Origin: Candidatus Rokuibacteriota bacterium
GTDB lineage: Bacteria; Methylomirabilota; Methylomirabilia; Rokubacteriales; CSP1-6
Assembly: GCA_003220345.1 (NCBI GenBank)
Contig: QHSC01000134.1
Location: forward strand, 1,998-37,352
DNA: 35,355 nt
Reading direction: 5' to 3'
Part shown: one piece after another, positions 17,406 to 26,485 of the stretch
How the letters are laid out: each line of letters opens with the position of its first letter
How positions within the stretch are numbered: the first letter of the stretch is position 1
Notes under the pieces: generated by a model
Databases searched by the model: none
Seen by the model: only the letters and a program-made list of their open reading frames with translations
What the model was told of the DNA's origin: nothing
Made by a program: the position numbers and the translations under genes

Positions 17406-18791
17406 ATGCCATTTTCCTCTTTCGGGCTTCACCCCGATCTCCTCCGCGGCATCAAGGAGATGGGCTTCACCCGCCCCACGCCGATCCAGCAAGACGCCAT
17501 TCCGCCGGGCCTCCAGGGTCGCGACGTCCTGGCCTGTGCCATGACGGGGAGCGGCAAGACGGCGGCGTTCCTGCTGCCCATCCTCCACCGGCTCATGCCC
17601 AAGCGTCGCGGCGTGACGCGCGCCCTCATCCTGACCCCCACCCGCGAGCTCGCCGCTCAGATCGAGGAGCACCTGAGCCAGCTCGCCGTGCACACCCCGA
17701 TGTCGGGCGCGGCCGTCTTCGGCGGCGTGGGCATGGGGCCCCAGGAGCACGCCTTCCGCACCGGCGTGGACGTGATCGTGGCCACGCCGGGACGACTGCT
17801 CGATCATTTCCGCTTCCCCTACGCCAAGCTCGACGGGCTCGAGATCCTGGTGCTGGACGAGGCAGACCGGATGCTCGACATGGGCTTCCTCCCGGACATT
17901 CGACGCGTCCTGAAGCACTTGCCGCCGCGCCGGCAGACGCTCTTCTTCTCGGCGACCATGCCGGAGCCCATCGTCACCTTGACCCGCGAGCTCCTGCGTC
18001 AGCCCGCGACGGTCAACCTCGAGCGCAAGGCGGCGCCCGCGGTCGGGATCACGCAGGCGGTGTACCCGGTCGCGCAGGAGGTGAAGTCCTCCCTGCTCCT
18101 CGAGCTGGTCAAGCGCGACGAGATGAAGAACGCCCTCGTCTTCACCCGCACCAAGCACCGCGCCAATCGCCTCGCCGATTTCCTCGCCCGCCACGGCGTC
18201 AACTGCGAGCGCATCCACGGCAACCGGAGCCAGGCGCAGCGCACCGCCGCCCTCGAAGGGTTCAAGAGCGGCCGCTTCCGGCTCCTCGTGGCCACCGACA
18301 TCGCGGCCCGCGGGATCGACGTGGAAGCGCTCAGCCACGTCATCAACTTCGACGTGCCGGCGGTGCCCGACGACTACATCCACCGCGTGGGCCGCACGGC
18401 GCGCGCGGAGCTGACGGGCGACGCCTTCACCTTCGTGTCGCCCGAGGAAGAGGGTGATCTCGCGGCCATCGAGCGCGCGGTGGGCAAGCGGCTTCCCCGC
18501 ATCGTGCTGCCCGACTTCGACTACAACCGCCGGGCGTCCGAGAAGCTCGAGGTGCCGCTGGGGGAGCGCATCGCGGCCATCCGCGCTCGCAAGGCCGAAG
18601 ATCGCGCGCGCGCCAAGGCCAAGGCGGAGCGGCGCGGCCAGCAGCAGGCCGCTCAGGGCCCGCGCCCGAGTGTCGCGCCGTCACCCCCTCCCCGGCCTGG
18701 TCAGCCCCCGAGACCTGGTCAGCCCCCGAGACCGTGGGACCGGCACGCGCAGGGACAGCGCCCGACGCACCGGAGACCCGGCGGCCGCTAA
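17406..18791 (+). CDS. rhlE: RhlE-type DEAD-box RNA helicase
   Basis: 461 residues, start ATG 17406 (MPFSSFGLHPDLLRGIKEMGF), with GAGAGGATGG about 8 bp upstream. Motifs in order: Q motif GFTRPTPIQQDAIPPGLQGRD, Walker A AMTGSGKTAAFLLP, PTREL, GGVG, TPGRLLDHF, DEAD box LVLDEADRMLDMGF, SAT, then the helicase C domain with VFTRTKHRANRLADFL, ATDIAARGIDVE and HRVGRTARAE. The C-terminal 60 residues are basic and Pro/Gln/Arg-rich, including PRPGQPPRPGQPPRPW, encoded by a perfect 18-bp tandem repeat. It unwinds RNA in ribosome assembly or mRNA decay in relatives. The 3' end overlaps the convergent PrsW gene by 4 bp. Confidence 0.93.
   Translation: MPFSSFGLHPDLLRGIKEMGFTRPTPIQQDAIPPGLQGRDVLACAMTGSGKTAAFLLPILHRLMPKRRGVTRALILTPTRELAAQIEEHLSQLAVHTPMSGAAVFGGVGMGPQEHAFRTGVDVIVATPGRLLDHFRFPYAKLDGLEILVLDEADRMLDMGFLPDIRRVLKHLPPRRQTLFFSATMPEPIVTLTRELLRQPATVNLERKAAPAVGITQAVYPVAQEVKSSLLLELVKRDEMKNALVFTRTKHRANRLADFLARHGVNCERIHGNRSQAQRTAALEGFKSGRFRLLVATDIAARGIDVEALSHVINFDVPAVPDDYIHRVGRTARAELTGDAFTFVSPEEEGDLAAIERAVGKRLPRIVLPDFDYNRRASEKLEVPLGERIAAIRARKAEDRARAKAKAERRGQQQAAQGPRPSVAPSPPPRPGQPPRPGQPPRPWDRHAQGQRPTHRRPGGR
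18696..18731 (+). repeat. Perfect 18-bp tandem repeat in helicase tail
   Basis: The unit CCTGGTCAGCCCCCGAGA occurs twice back-to-back (18696-18713 and 18714-18731), adding one in-frame six-residue PGQPPR unit to the disordered tail. Likely slippage-prone and variable in copy number between strains. Confidence 0.85.
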
Positions 18792-19870
18792 GTAGCGGCG
18801 GGCCCCTTGCCGGTGGGCAGCGGCGGTGGCTCCAGCAGCCCTTGCGTCAGCGCCTCGGCCGAGGCGAGCCCGCGGGCCTTGAGCACATAGGTCAGCATCA
18901 GGAAGAAGGTCATCCCCTCTATCAGCACTCCCCAGATGGGCGATCGCGGCACGAGCGCATCGAAGAGACCGTGGAAGGAAGCCGAGATGGCGAGGCCGGC
19001 CACGAGCAGCGCCCAGCGGCGAGCCGGATCGAGCGTGGCCAGCGCGATGAAGTAGCCGAAGATGCCGGCCAGGCAGCCATGAAAGAACGGGGTCATCGCC
19101 ATGCGCACGACATTGGTGTAGATCGGGCCAACGAGATGCCCCACCTGCCCCGTGCTCCGCACGGCGCCGACCGCCTGAGAGAGATTCGTGAAGACGTAGA
19201 AGACGTTCTCGGTGATGGCAAAGCCGATCCCCGACATCATGCCGAGCACCATGCCCATGACGGGGTTCTTCATTCGCGTGGTGAAGTACGCCACCAGAAA
19301 GAGCGGGATGGCCTTGGTCAGCTCTTCCCGGACGCCCACGCCGAGGATGTTGGCGAGGAGGGTCAGGGGGAAGAAATCGATCGCCTCGATCCGCTCGAAG
19401 ACCTGCCCCGGCATCTGCAGATAGAGTCCCAGGAGCGGAATGCCGATGAAGGCGGTGAAGAACACGGTGGCGAGGCACCAGAAGAGGCCGACCTGACGAT
19501 CGGCGAAGAGGCGGTACATCAAGAGCGCCCAGAGCAGCCCTGACCAGATGGCCAGGCCATACAGAATCGAGTGGGCGCTCTCGAGCGACTGTATGGCCAG
19601 GGGGACGATGGCCACCAGTGACAGGAGGAGAAAGACGGGACTCCTCAAGATCTCGGCGGCGCGGTCCCCGTCCACCAGGGCGATTTCCTTCAGGGAGACG
19701 GACGCGACCTCCTGGAGAAAATCCGTGACCGCGGTCAGCGACTGAGGCGGACGCAGGTGCGAGGGAGCGGGCCCAGGGGGCGGGGCGACGGATGGGGACG
19801 CCGCGGTGCCGCACGCGGGACAGAAGCCCGTGCCTTCGGCGAGCTGACGGCCGCACGCGGTACAGAACAT
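18788..19870 (-). CDS. PrsW-family intramembrane protease with N-terminal zinc ribbon
   Basis: 360 residues, start at 19870 (MFCTACGRQLAEGTGFCPACG). The first 21 residues form a CxxC...CxxC zinc ribbon, followed by a Pro-rich linker and about eight hydrophobic segments from residue 78. PrsW-type glutamic protease motifs are present: GVREELTKAIPLFLVAYF (Glu182-Glu183), GIGFAITENVFYV (Glu221), a His in PFFHGCLAGIFGY (His264) and SASFHGLFDAL (His300). PrsW of Bacillus cleaves an anti-sigma factor within or next to the membrane. The target here is unknown and no anti-sigma gene is adjacent. The zinc ribbon fusion is seen in other PrsW relatives. Confidence 0.85.
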   Translation of the reverse strand: MFCTACGRQLAEGTGFCPACGTAASPSVAPPPGPAPSHLRPPQSLTAVTDFLQEVASVSLKEIALVDGDRAAEILRSPVFLLLSLVAIVPLAIQSLESAHSILYGLAIWSGLLWALLMYRLFADRQVGLFWCLATVFFTAFIGIPLLGLYLQMPGQVFERIEAIDFFPLTLLANILGVGVREELTKAIPLFLVAYFTTRMKNPVMGMVLGMMSGIGFAITENVFYVFTNLSQAVGAVRSTGQVGHLVGPIYTNVVRMAMTPFFHGCLAGIFGYFIALATLDPARRWALLVAGLAISASFHGLFDALVPRSPIWGVLIEGMTFFLMLTYVLKARGLASAEALTQGLLEPPPLPTGKGPAAT

Positions 19871-19896
19871 GGCCCCGGATTATAAGGCAAACGCGG

Positions 19897-20721
19897 TCAG
19901 ATGCCGAGAGCCTCCAGGAAATCCGCGATCACCCCCTGCACCTCCGCGCGGTGGCTCCGGTTCGGAAAGTGCGGTCCGCCGTCGACCACGTGCAGCCGCG
20001 CGCCCGGGATCGTCGCGGCCAGACGCCGGGACATGACCGGCGTGGGGAAATGGTCCTCGGAGCCCGCGATGATCTGGACAGGGCACCGGATCCGCGCGCA
20101 GTCGCCGAGCCAGTCCACCCGCGCGTAGGTCTCGTCCAGCAGGGCGAGGAGCGAGGCGACCGAATGGAGACGCAGACGCGACGTCAGCTCCGCATAGCGC
20201 TCCGGCCGGGCCTTGAGTCGTCGGAGCGCCTCGTCGCCCATGCGGAGCCGGACATTGGCGTCGAAGTAGTCCTCGAAGCGGCCCGCTTCGACGAGTGGGC
20301 GATGGGACGCCCACCACGCCCTGTCCTCGGGCGGCGCCGCGTAGGGCGGCCCGCTGATGGACAGCACGGCGCGCACCCGAGCGGGCGAGTGGGCGGCGGC
20401 CCACAGCGACAGCGCGGCGCCCATGGAGACGCCGCCCCACACCGCTTCGTTCACGCCGAGCGCGTCCAGCCAGAGGAGGACGTCCTCGAGCTTTCGCGCG
20501 TAGGTGTAGTCCTCGGCGCGCTCGAACTTCGTGGAGAGCCCGTGACCTCGGGTGTCCGGGAAGAGGGCACGCACGCGCCCCAAGAAGGGCTCGAGGTCGG
20601 GGAGCATGACGGAGGAGTCCTCGACGGAGCCGCCGTGGATCCAGACGATCGGGGGCCCGCCCGGATCGCCGGCCTCTCGCCAGTGGAGCCGGACGCCGTT
20701 GGGGAGCTCTCGCTCAGGCAG
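19897..20721 (-). CDS. Alpha/beta-fold hydrolase, start codon non-standard or damaged
   Basis: Serine hydrolase with nucleophile elbow GGVSMGAALS, acid region AGSEDHFPTP and catalytic His in VDGGPHFPNRSH. The first available ATG (20605-20607) would cut off the conserved opening NGVRLHWREAGDPGG and PPIVWIHGGSVEDSS, which holds the oxyanion HGG and clearly belongs to the protein. Upstream of that, the frame has no ATG, GTG or TTG before it runs far into the permease gene. The nearest possible initiator is CTG at 20719-20721, which overlaps the permease stop region and gives 274 residues, the normal family length. So initiation is at CTG, or by coupling from the permease, or there is a small sequence error. 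The substrate is unknown (esterase, lactonase or haloalkane-like). Confidence 0.7.
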   Translation of the reverse strand: MPERELPNGVRLHWREAGDPGGPPIVWIHGGSVEDSSVMLPDLEPFLGRVRALFPDTRGHGLSTKFERAEDYTYARKLEDVLLWLDALGVNEAVWGGVSMGAALSLWAAAHSPARVRAVLSISGPPYAAPPEDRAWWASHRPLVEAGRFEDYFDANVRLRMGDEALRRLKARPERYAELTSRLRLHSVASLLALLDETYARVDWLGDCARIRCPVQIIAGSEDHFPTPVMSRRLAATIPGARLHVVDGGPHFPNRSHRAEVQGVIADFLEALGI

Positions 20722-21400
20722 GAGAGAGGCGCCGCTCGACGTGCCGCGCGTAGCGAGACATGGAGTACGTGCAGATCCAGTACACGACGGCGATGAAGAG
20801 GTAAAGCTCGAAGGGGCGCACCTCGCGGTTGTTCACGACCTGCGCGGCCCTGGTCAGGTCCATGAAGCCGATGATGGAGGCGAGCGAGGTGTCCTTGAAG
20901 AGCACGATGAACTGGGTGACCAGGGACGGGATCATGTTCTTCAGCGCCTGGGGCAGGACGACGTACCTGGTGGTTTGCGTCGTGGTGAGGCCGACGGCGG
21001 TGGCCGCCTCTACCTGCCCGCGGGGCACGGACTGCACGCCCGCCCGCACGATCTCGCCGAGGTAGGCCGCCTCGAAAATCACGAAGGCAATGAGGGCCAC
21101 CCAGTACTCCGGGATGGGGCGCTTGAGCAGGATGGGCACCACGAACCACATCCAGAAGATGACCATGACGAGCGGCACGCCGCGGAAGAACTCGACGTAG
21201 AGCGTGGCGGGGATGCTGACCCAGCGCCGGCTCGACAGGCGCCCGAGCCCGATGAACACGCCCAGGATGAAGCCGAAGATGATGGCGGGGATGGCCAGGC
21301 GAACCGTGCCGCCGACGAACTTGCCGACGCCCAGGAAGCCCTGGAGGATCAGGAAATCCCAGTTGCGTGCGATGACGCCGAGGTCGAAGCCGAGGAGCAT
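20714..21400 (-). CDS. Polar amino-acid ABC transporter permease (GltK/HisM type)
   Basis: 228 residues, about five membrane segments, ATG 21398-21400 overlapping the previous permease stop (TGATG). The family signature EAAYLGEIVRAGVQSVPRGQ, followed by VEAATAVGLT and YVVLPQALKNMIPSLVTQF, is the EAA loop that docks on the ATPase. VEFFRGVPLVMVIFW in the second segment is typical of glutamate/aspartate-type permeases. It forms a heterodimer with the product of 21400-22125. Confidence 0.92.
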   Translation of the reverse strand: MLLGFDLGVIARNWDFLILQGFLGVGKFVGGTVRLAIPAIIFGFILGVFIGLGRLSSRRWVSIPATLYVEFFRGVPLVMVIFWMWFVVPILLKRPIPEYWVALIAFVIFEAAYLGEIVRAGVQSVPRGQVEAATAVGLTTTQTTRYVVLPQALKNMIPSLVTQFIVLFKDTSLASIIGFMDLTRAAQVVNNREVRPFELYLFIAVVYWICTYSMSRYARHVERRLSPA

Positions 21401-22125
21401 CAGCGCCGCCGCCGGCCCCCGCTCGTGATGAGGCCGGGGATGGCCGTCCGCCGCTCGATCCAGCTCATGAGCGAGGCCAGGGACACGCAGAGCACGAGGT
21501 AGATGAGGGTGCCCGCGGTGAGGGCCTCGATGGCCTTGGCCGTGTACGTCTCGATCTGGCGCGTCTGGAAGGTCAGCTCGGCCACGCTGATGGTGAGGGC
21601 GAGCGAGGAGTTCTTGAGCAGGTTCAGCGACTCGCTGGTGGCCGGCGGGATGATGAGCCGGAGCGCGATGGGCAGGATGACATAGCGGTAGGCCTGGAAG
21701 ACCGTGAGCCCGGAGGCGATCGAGGCCTCCATCTGGGTCTTCGGGATGGCCTGGATGCCCGAGCGCAGCACCTCGGAGAAGCGCGCGCCGCTGTAGACGC
21801 CCAACGCCACCACGGCGGCCCAGAACTCCAGGCTGTGCTCATTGAGCCACTCGCGCGGGCGGTCCGGTAGGGCCGGCGGCACCGCGAAGTACCAGAAGAA
21901 CATCCAGACGAGGAGGGGCACGTTGCGAAAGAACTCCACGTAGAACGTGGCGAGCACGCGGAGCGGGCGAAAAGCCACGGTGCGCAGCGCCCCCGACAGG
22001 ATGCCGAGCGCCACCGCGAGGAGCCAGGCCACCACCGACAGCTTGAGCGTCATCAGGAGCCCGCTCAGCAGCCACTCCCCCGACTGCCCCGTCCACAACA
22101 CCGACCAGTTGAACGTGTAATACAC
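21400..22125 (-). CDS. Polar amino-acid ABC transporter permease (GltJ/HisQ type)
   Basis: 241 residues (MYYTFNWSVLWTGQSGEWLL), about five membrane segments. The opening YxFNWxVLW and the segment VEFFRNVPLLVWMFFWYFAVP strongly resemble GltJ of the glutamate/aspartate importer. The EAA loop region is SGARFSEVLRSGIQAIPKTQ, then MEASIASGLTVFQAYRYVILP. Co-transcribed with the second permease with a one-base overlap, and 103 bp downstream of the binding-protein gene. Confidence 0.92.
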   Translation of the reverse strand: MYYTFNWSVLWTGQSGEWLLSGLLMTLKLSVVAWLLAVALGILSGALRTVAFRPLRVLATFYVEFFRNVPLLVWMFFWYFAVPPALPDRPREWLNEHSLEFWAAVVALGVYSGARFSEVLRSGIQAIPKTQMEASIASGLTVFQAYRYVILPIALRLIIPPATSESLNLLKNSSLALTISVAELTFQTRQIETYTAKAIEALTAGTLIYLVLCVSLASLMSWIERRTAIPGLITSGGRRRR

Positions 22126-22156
22126 TCGATGTCCCTCAGGTCCGCCCCCTGACTAT

Positions 22157-22171
22157 TTCAGCACTCGCCTC
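22157..22171. repeat. Short dispersed repeat, copy 1
   Basis: TTCAGCACTCGCCTC in the 103-bp gap between the binding-protein and permease genes. The same 15 bases occur at 34929-34943 in another gap, and both copies are followed, 25-42 bp later, by GCTCGAA. This may be part of a dispersed intergenic element; two copies are weak evidence. Confidence 0.3.
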
Positions 22172-22228
22172 GCGACTGCGTCGCTGCAGCTCGAACCAGG
22201 ATACGAAGATACGCGAGTGACACGACGA

Positions 22229-23092
22229 CTACTTCGGGACGACCTGGTAGAGCATGAAGGTGCGGACCGCGGCGGACATGGGATACGGCAGCTCGCCCTT
22301 GGCCCCGAACCACTTGTCGTAGAGCTCGAAGTACTTGCCGTTCTCGATGCCGTCCATCAGGGCCGCGTTGACCACGCCGCGGAAGTCGGAGTCGTTCTTG
22401 CGCATGGCCATGCCGTAGGGCTCGTAGGAGTAGAAGTCGCCCACGATCTCCCAGAGCGCCGGATTGGCCGCCTTGGCCTTGAGTCCGGCCAGCTGGATCC
22501 CGTCATTGGTATAGGCTTCGACCTGGCCCTGGATCAGCGCCTGGAAGGCCGCGGGCTGGTCGGGAAACTCCCGCAGCTGCGCCTTGGGCGCCTTCTCCCG
22601 GATGATCCGCGCATTGGTCGAGCCCTGCTGGGCCGCGATGCGCTTGCCGTCGATGTCCTTGATGCTCCGGACCTTGCTCCCCTTCTTCACGATGAACTGC
22701 GCGCCCGTGACGAAGAAGGTCAGCGAGAAGTCCACGCTCTCGCGCCGGGTGCGCGTGTCCGTCATGGTCTCGGCGATCAGGTCGACCGCGCTCGAAGACA
22801 GGAGCGGGATGCGCGTGGGCGGCGCGGACTCCTTGCGCTCGACCTTGATCGGCTTCCCGAGCTTCTTCTCGAGGGCGGGCTTGATCAGCTCCTCGACCAG
22901 ATCGATGGAGAAGCCGACCCACTGGTTCTGGCTGTTCACGTACGCGAAGGGCGGCGACCCCGTGCGGGTGCCGATCACGAGCGTGCCGCTCTGGCTGATC
23001 TTGTCGAGCGTGCTCGAGGTCTGGGCGAAGGCCGGCGTCACCGAGGACGCGAGCAGCGCCCCGGCGGCGACGAGGGCGAGAAGCTTCTTCAT
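22229..23092 (-). CDS. Amino-acid ABC transporter substrate-binding protein
   Basis: 287 residues with a clear signal peptide (MKKLLALVAAGALLASSVTPAFA, cleavage near residue 23). The mature body has the type II periplasmic fold of family 3 binding proteins: LDKISQSGTLVIGTRTGSPPFAY, WVGFSIDLVEELI, DLIAETMTDTRTRRESVDFS, IKDIDGKRIAAQQGSTN and ALIQGQVEAYTNDGIQLAG. The GTRxGSPPFAY and MTxTxxRRxxVDFS pattern resembles GltI/AatJ, so acidic or polar amino acids are the likely ligand. It feeds the permeases just downstream; the ATPase gene is 20 bp upstream. Confidence 0.9.
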   Translation of the reverse strand: MKKLLALVAAGALLASSVTPAFAQTSSTLDKISQSGTLVIGTRTGSPPFAYVNSQNQWVGFSIDLVEELIKPALEKKLGKPIKVERKESAPPTRIPLLSSSAVDLIAETMTDTRTRRESVDFSLTFFVTGAQFIVKKGSKVRSIKDIDGKRIAAQQGSTNARIIREKAPKAQLREFPDQPAAFQALIQGQVEAYTNDGIQLAGLKAKAANPALWEIVGDFYSYEPYGMAMRKNDSDFRGVVNAALMDGIENGKYFELYDKWFGAKGELPYPMSAAVRTFMLYQVVPK

Positions 23093-23112
23093 GCACTGCC
23101 TCCTTGAGGGGG

Positions 23113-23862
<750 letters not shown>

Positions 23863-23865
23863 CCC

Positions 23866-24366
23866 CTACTCCACTACCACGAGCACGTCGCCCGGATTCA
23901 CCGCCTGGCCGGCCTCGACGCGAATCTCCTTCACCGTGCCCGCCACCGACGCCTTGAACTCGTTTTCCATCTTCATGGCCTCCAGGATGACCAGCCCGTC
24001 GCCGGGCGCGACCGCCTGGCCGACCGTGACCTCGACCATCACCACCCGTCCGGGCATGGGCGCCTTGAGGATCTGTCCCCTCGCCGCGGCGCCGCCCCCG
24101 CGCGTGCGAATGATGTAGCGCGTCTCCTCTTCCACCCGGATGCTGTAGGTCTCTCCGTCGACATCGACGACGAAGACCCCGCCCTCCTCCTCGCAGACGC
24201 CGGCGGCAAAGGACTCGCGCCCGAGCAACAAGGACCAGCCGCCCTCGCCCGTGGGTCTGGCGTCCACCTCGAGGGCGTCGCCGCCGAGGGTGACGCGGTA
24301 GCGGCCTCCGTCTCCCACGACCTCCACGGGAACCACCGCGCCGTCGAGCTGCGCCTCGAACTTCAT
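23866..24366 (-). CDS. Biotin carboxyl carrier protein of an acyl-CoA carboxylase
   Basis: 166 residues, ATG 24364-24366, which overlaps the biotin carboxylase stop as ATGA; the longer frame would start inside accC. The N-terminal 85 residues are beta-rich (VPVEVVGDGGRYRVTLGGD, VFVVDVDGETYSIRVEEE) and correspond to the domain that joins carboxylase and carrier in fused propionyl/methylcrotonyl-CoA carboxylase alpha chains. The C-terminal biotinyl domain (about 95-166) has KAPMPGRVVMVEVTVGQAV and the attachment site Lys132 in LEAMKMENEF. So this is a split version of a PccA/MccA-type alpha chain. Confidence 0.9.
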   Translation of the reverse strand: MKFEAQLDGAVVPVEVVGDGGRYRVTLGGDALEVDARPTGEGGWSLLLGRESFAAGVCEEEGGVFVVDVDGETYSIRVEEETRYIIRTRGGGAAARGQILKAPMPGRVVMVEVTVGQAVAPGDGLVILEAMKMENEFKASVAGTVKEIRVEAGQAVNPGDVLVVVE

Positions 24367-25868
24367 CGCGGTCGCGAGCCCGAGGAGCCCGGCCGGCCCA
24401 GACGCGCCCACGCGCTCACGGTCGGCGCGGCGGCGGGCGGAGTCTCACGGCCCGCGCGCTCATAGGCGGCCAGGGCCGCCGCGATGAGAGCGACCGTCCG
24501 GTGACGCCCCGGGACGGGCGCGTCATCCAGGCGCTCCATGAACTGCGTGTCGAGCTTGCCCGCCACGAAATCCGGGTGACGAAGGATGCGACGGAGAACG
24601 GGGATGGTCGACCGAACGCCGCCCACCTGGTACTCGCCGAGGGCGCGCTCCATGCGAGCGACGGCCGCCTCCCGGTCGGGCGCCCACACGATGAGCTTGG
24701 CCATCAAGGTGTCGTAGTAGCGTGGCACCGTGTAGCCGGCGTACACGCCGGAGTCATTTCTCACCCACGGACCCGCGGGTGCGGACAGGCGCGTGATGCA
24801 GCCGGGCGAGGGCAGGAAGCCCTGGTCCGGATCCTCGGCGTTGATCCGGCACTCGATGGCCGTGCCGCTCCACGCGATGTCCTCCTGGCCATAGCCGAGC
24901 TTCTCGCCCGCGGCGATGCGGAGCTGCTCCCGCACGAGATCGCGGCCGGTCACCAGCTCCGTCACCGGATGCTCGACCTGGAGTCGCGCGTTCATCTCGA
25001 GGAAGTAGAAGCTCCCGTGCGCGTCCACGAGGAACTCGGCGGTGCCCGCGTTGACATAGCCGACGGCGGCGGCGAGCCGGCACGCCGCCGCGCCCATGCG
25101 TCGCCTCAGCTCTGCGTCCACTCCGGGGGACGGGCTCTCCTCGATGAGCTTCTGGTGGCGGCGCTGGATCGAGCACTCGCGCTCGCCCAGGTGCACGGTG
25201 CTCCCGTGAGCATCCGCGAGGATCTGGATCTCGACGTGGCGCGGCGCCGCGAGGTAGCGCTCGATGTAGACGGAGGCGTCCCCGAAGGCCGCCCCCGCCT
25301 CGGAGCGCGCGGCGCGCAGCGCCCCCGCCAGATCCTCGCGACGGTGGACCAGTCGCATTCCCTTCCCGCCCCCGCCCATCACGGCCTTGAGCATGACGGG
25401 ATAGCCAACGTCCTCGGCGACTCGCGCCGCGTCCTTGTCGTCCGTCACGGGCTCGGAGGCTCCGGGCACTACGGGCACACCGAGCGATAGCGCCACCCGA
25501 CGCGCGGCCATCTTGTCGCCCATGGCGCGCACGGCCGCGGGGGACGGGCCGATGAAGACGAGCCCCGCCGTCGCGCAGGCATCGGCGAACGACGCGTTCT
25601 CGGCGAGGAACCCGTAGCCGGGATGCACCGCCTGCGCGCCCGTGGCGCGGGCGGCGGCGATCAGCTTCTCGGCGGAGAGATAGCTCTCGGCCGCGGGCGC
25701 GGGTCCAATCGGCACCGCCTCGTCGGCCAGAAGCACGTGCAGCGCTTCGCGGTCGGCTTCGGAGAAGACGGCGACGGTGGCGATGCCCATCTCGCGACAA
25801 GCACGGATGACTCTGACCGCGATCTCACCGCGATTGGCAATCAGGAGCTTGGAGAACGGAGGCGTCAC
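24363..25868 (-). CDS. accC: Biotin carboxylase subunit of acyl-CoA carboxylase
   Basis: 501 residues, GTG start 25866-25868 (MTPPFSKLLIANRGEIAVRV) with no clear ribosome-binding site. Contains the biotin carboxylase N-domain (PGYGFLAENASFADAC), ATP-grasp loop VMGGGGKGMRLVHRREDL, catalytic EMNARLQVEHPVTELVTGRD and the C-domain. A variable tail of about 50 residues is Ala/Pro-rich. It carboxylates the biotin on the carrier encoded immediately downstream. No carboxyltransferase gene is in the window, so the acyl-CoA substrate (acetyl-, propionyl-, methylcrotonyl-) cannot be fixed; the nearby 2-oxoacid dehydrogenase and beta-oxidation genes would fit leucine or propionate metabolism. Confidence 0.9.
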   Translation of the reverse strand: MTPPFSKLLIANRGEIAVRVIRACREMGIATVAVFSEADREALHVLLADEAVPIGPAPAAESYLSAEKLIAAARATGAQAVHPGYGFLAENASFADACATAGLVFIGPSPAAVRAMGDKMAARRVALSLGVPVVPGASEPVTDDKDAARVAEDVGYPVMLKAVMGGGGKGMRLVHRREDLAGALRAARSEAGAAFGDASVYIERYLAAPRHVEIQILADAHGSTVHLGERECSIQRRHQKLIEESPSPGVDAELRRRMGAAACRLAAAVGYVNAGTAEFLVDAHGSFYFLEMNARLQVEHPVTELVTGRDLVREQLRIAAGEKLGYGQEDIAWSGTAIECRINAEDPDQGFLPSPGCITRLSAPAGPWVRNDSGVYAGYTVPRYYDTLMAKLIVWAPDREAAVARMERALGEYQVGGVRSTIPVLRRILRHPDFVAGKLDTQFMERLDDAPVPGRHRTVALIAAALAAYERAGRETPPAAAPTVSAWARLGRPGSSGSRPR

Positions 25869-25911
25869 AACGGAGGCATGATAGCAGGACTGTTACGAGC
25901 CAGCAAACGCG

Positions 25912-25946
25912 GAACGGACCCGGCCTCCCGCCGGCCCGGCCCGTTC
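25912..25946 (-). terminator. Strong hairpin after the TlpA-like selenoprotein gene
   Basis: Two 14-nt arms (25912-25925 and 25933-25946) pair with one G-U and one mismatch around a 7-nt loop, starting 5 bp past the stop at 25952. No long T run follows, so it may act as a Rho-assisted terminator or mRNA 3' stabiliser separating the selenoprotein pair from accC. Confidence 0.45.
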
Positions 25947-25951
25947 ATCGG

Positions 25952-26485
25952 TTACTTCGTGCGCTGGGCGAGCAGGTCCAGGATAAGTTTCTTGGCCGCC
26001 GGCGTGCCCCAGCTGCGGGAGCCGACCATCCGGCTCAAGAGCCGCCCCTGCCGGTCTATCAGGTACGCGGTCGGCGGACCAAAGACGCCGTACGCCTTGC
26101 CCGTCACCTCGCCGGACTCGTCGATCAGCACGCGCGCGGTATAGCCGCGCTCCTGCGCGGTTCGTCGAACGAGCGCGGGATCCTCACGGAAGCTGACGAG
26201 CAGGACCTCGAGCCCCTTGCCCTTGAGCTCGCTTCCGAGCCGATTGACGGGAGGCAACTCCTCCCGGCAATTCGGTCACCACGTCGACCAGAAGAAGAGG
26301 ACGACAACCTTGCCACGCAAGTCCTCGAGCCGCGTCACCTTGCCGTCGAGATCCGGCAGCGCGAAGCTGGGCGCGGGCTTCGGCGGCTCGTAGGGAGACA
26401 TGTCGAGGGCGGCCCAGTTGGGCGCGGCGGCAATGCTCTGCGCCGTCAGCATCAAGACCGCGAGGGCGACCGTGAGGATCCTCAT
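25952..26485 (-). CDS. TlpA-like thiol-disulfide oxidoreductase, selenoprotein with UPNC active site
   Basis: 177 residues if TGA 26276-26278 is read as selenocysteine (Sec70). Start ATG 26483-26485 overlaps the peroxiredoxin stop as ATGA. Residues 1-20 (MRILTVALAVLMLTAQSIAA) form a signal peptide. Then come PAPSFALPDLDGKVTRLEDL, the strand KVVVLFFWSTW, the redox motif U70-P-N-C73 followed by REELPPVNRL, and the cis-proline region GPPTAYLIDRQGRLL. This is a complete TlpA/ResA fold in one frame: the part after TGA continues without any shift and the TGA falls exactly where WCxxC proteins have their first, nucleophilic cysteine. The protein has no other Cys besides Cys73. A SECIS-like hairpin begins right after the TGA. 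An ordinary annotation would split it into a 69-aa fragment and a 101-aa fragment. Confidence 0.87.
26240..26275 (-). promoter_or_regulatory. Bacterial SECIS-like hairpin directly downstream of the UPNC TGA
   Basis: Reading the coding strand immediately after TGA: CCG, a bulged A, ATTG, one C-T mismatch, CGGGAGG, loop AGTTG, then CCTCCCG, CAAT and CGG. That is 14 base pairs with one bulge and one mismatch and a 5-nt loop. The loop starts 16 nt after the TGA and has G in its second position and a GU pair. This fits the known bacterial SECIS pattern (hairpin right after UGA, small loop with an early G, as in E. coli fdhF), which is bound by SelB. Confidence 0.75.
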
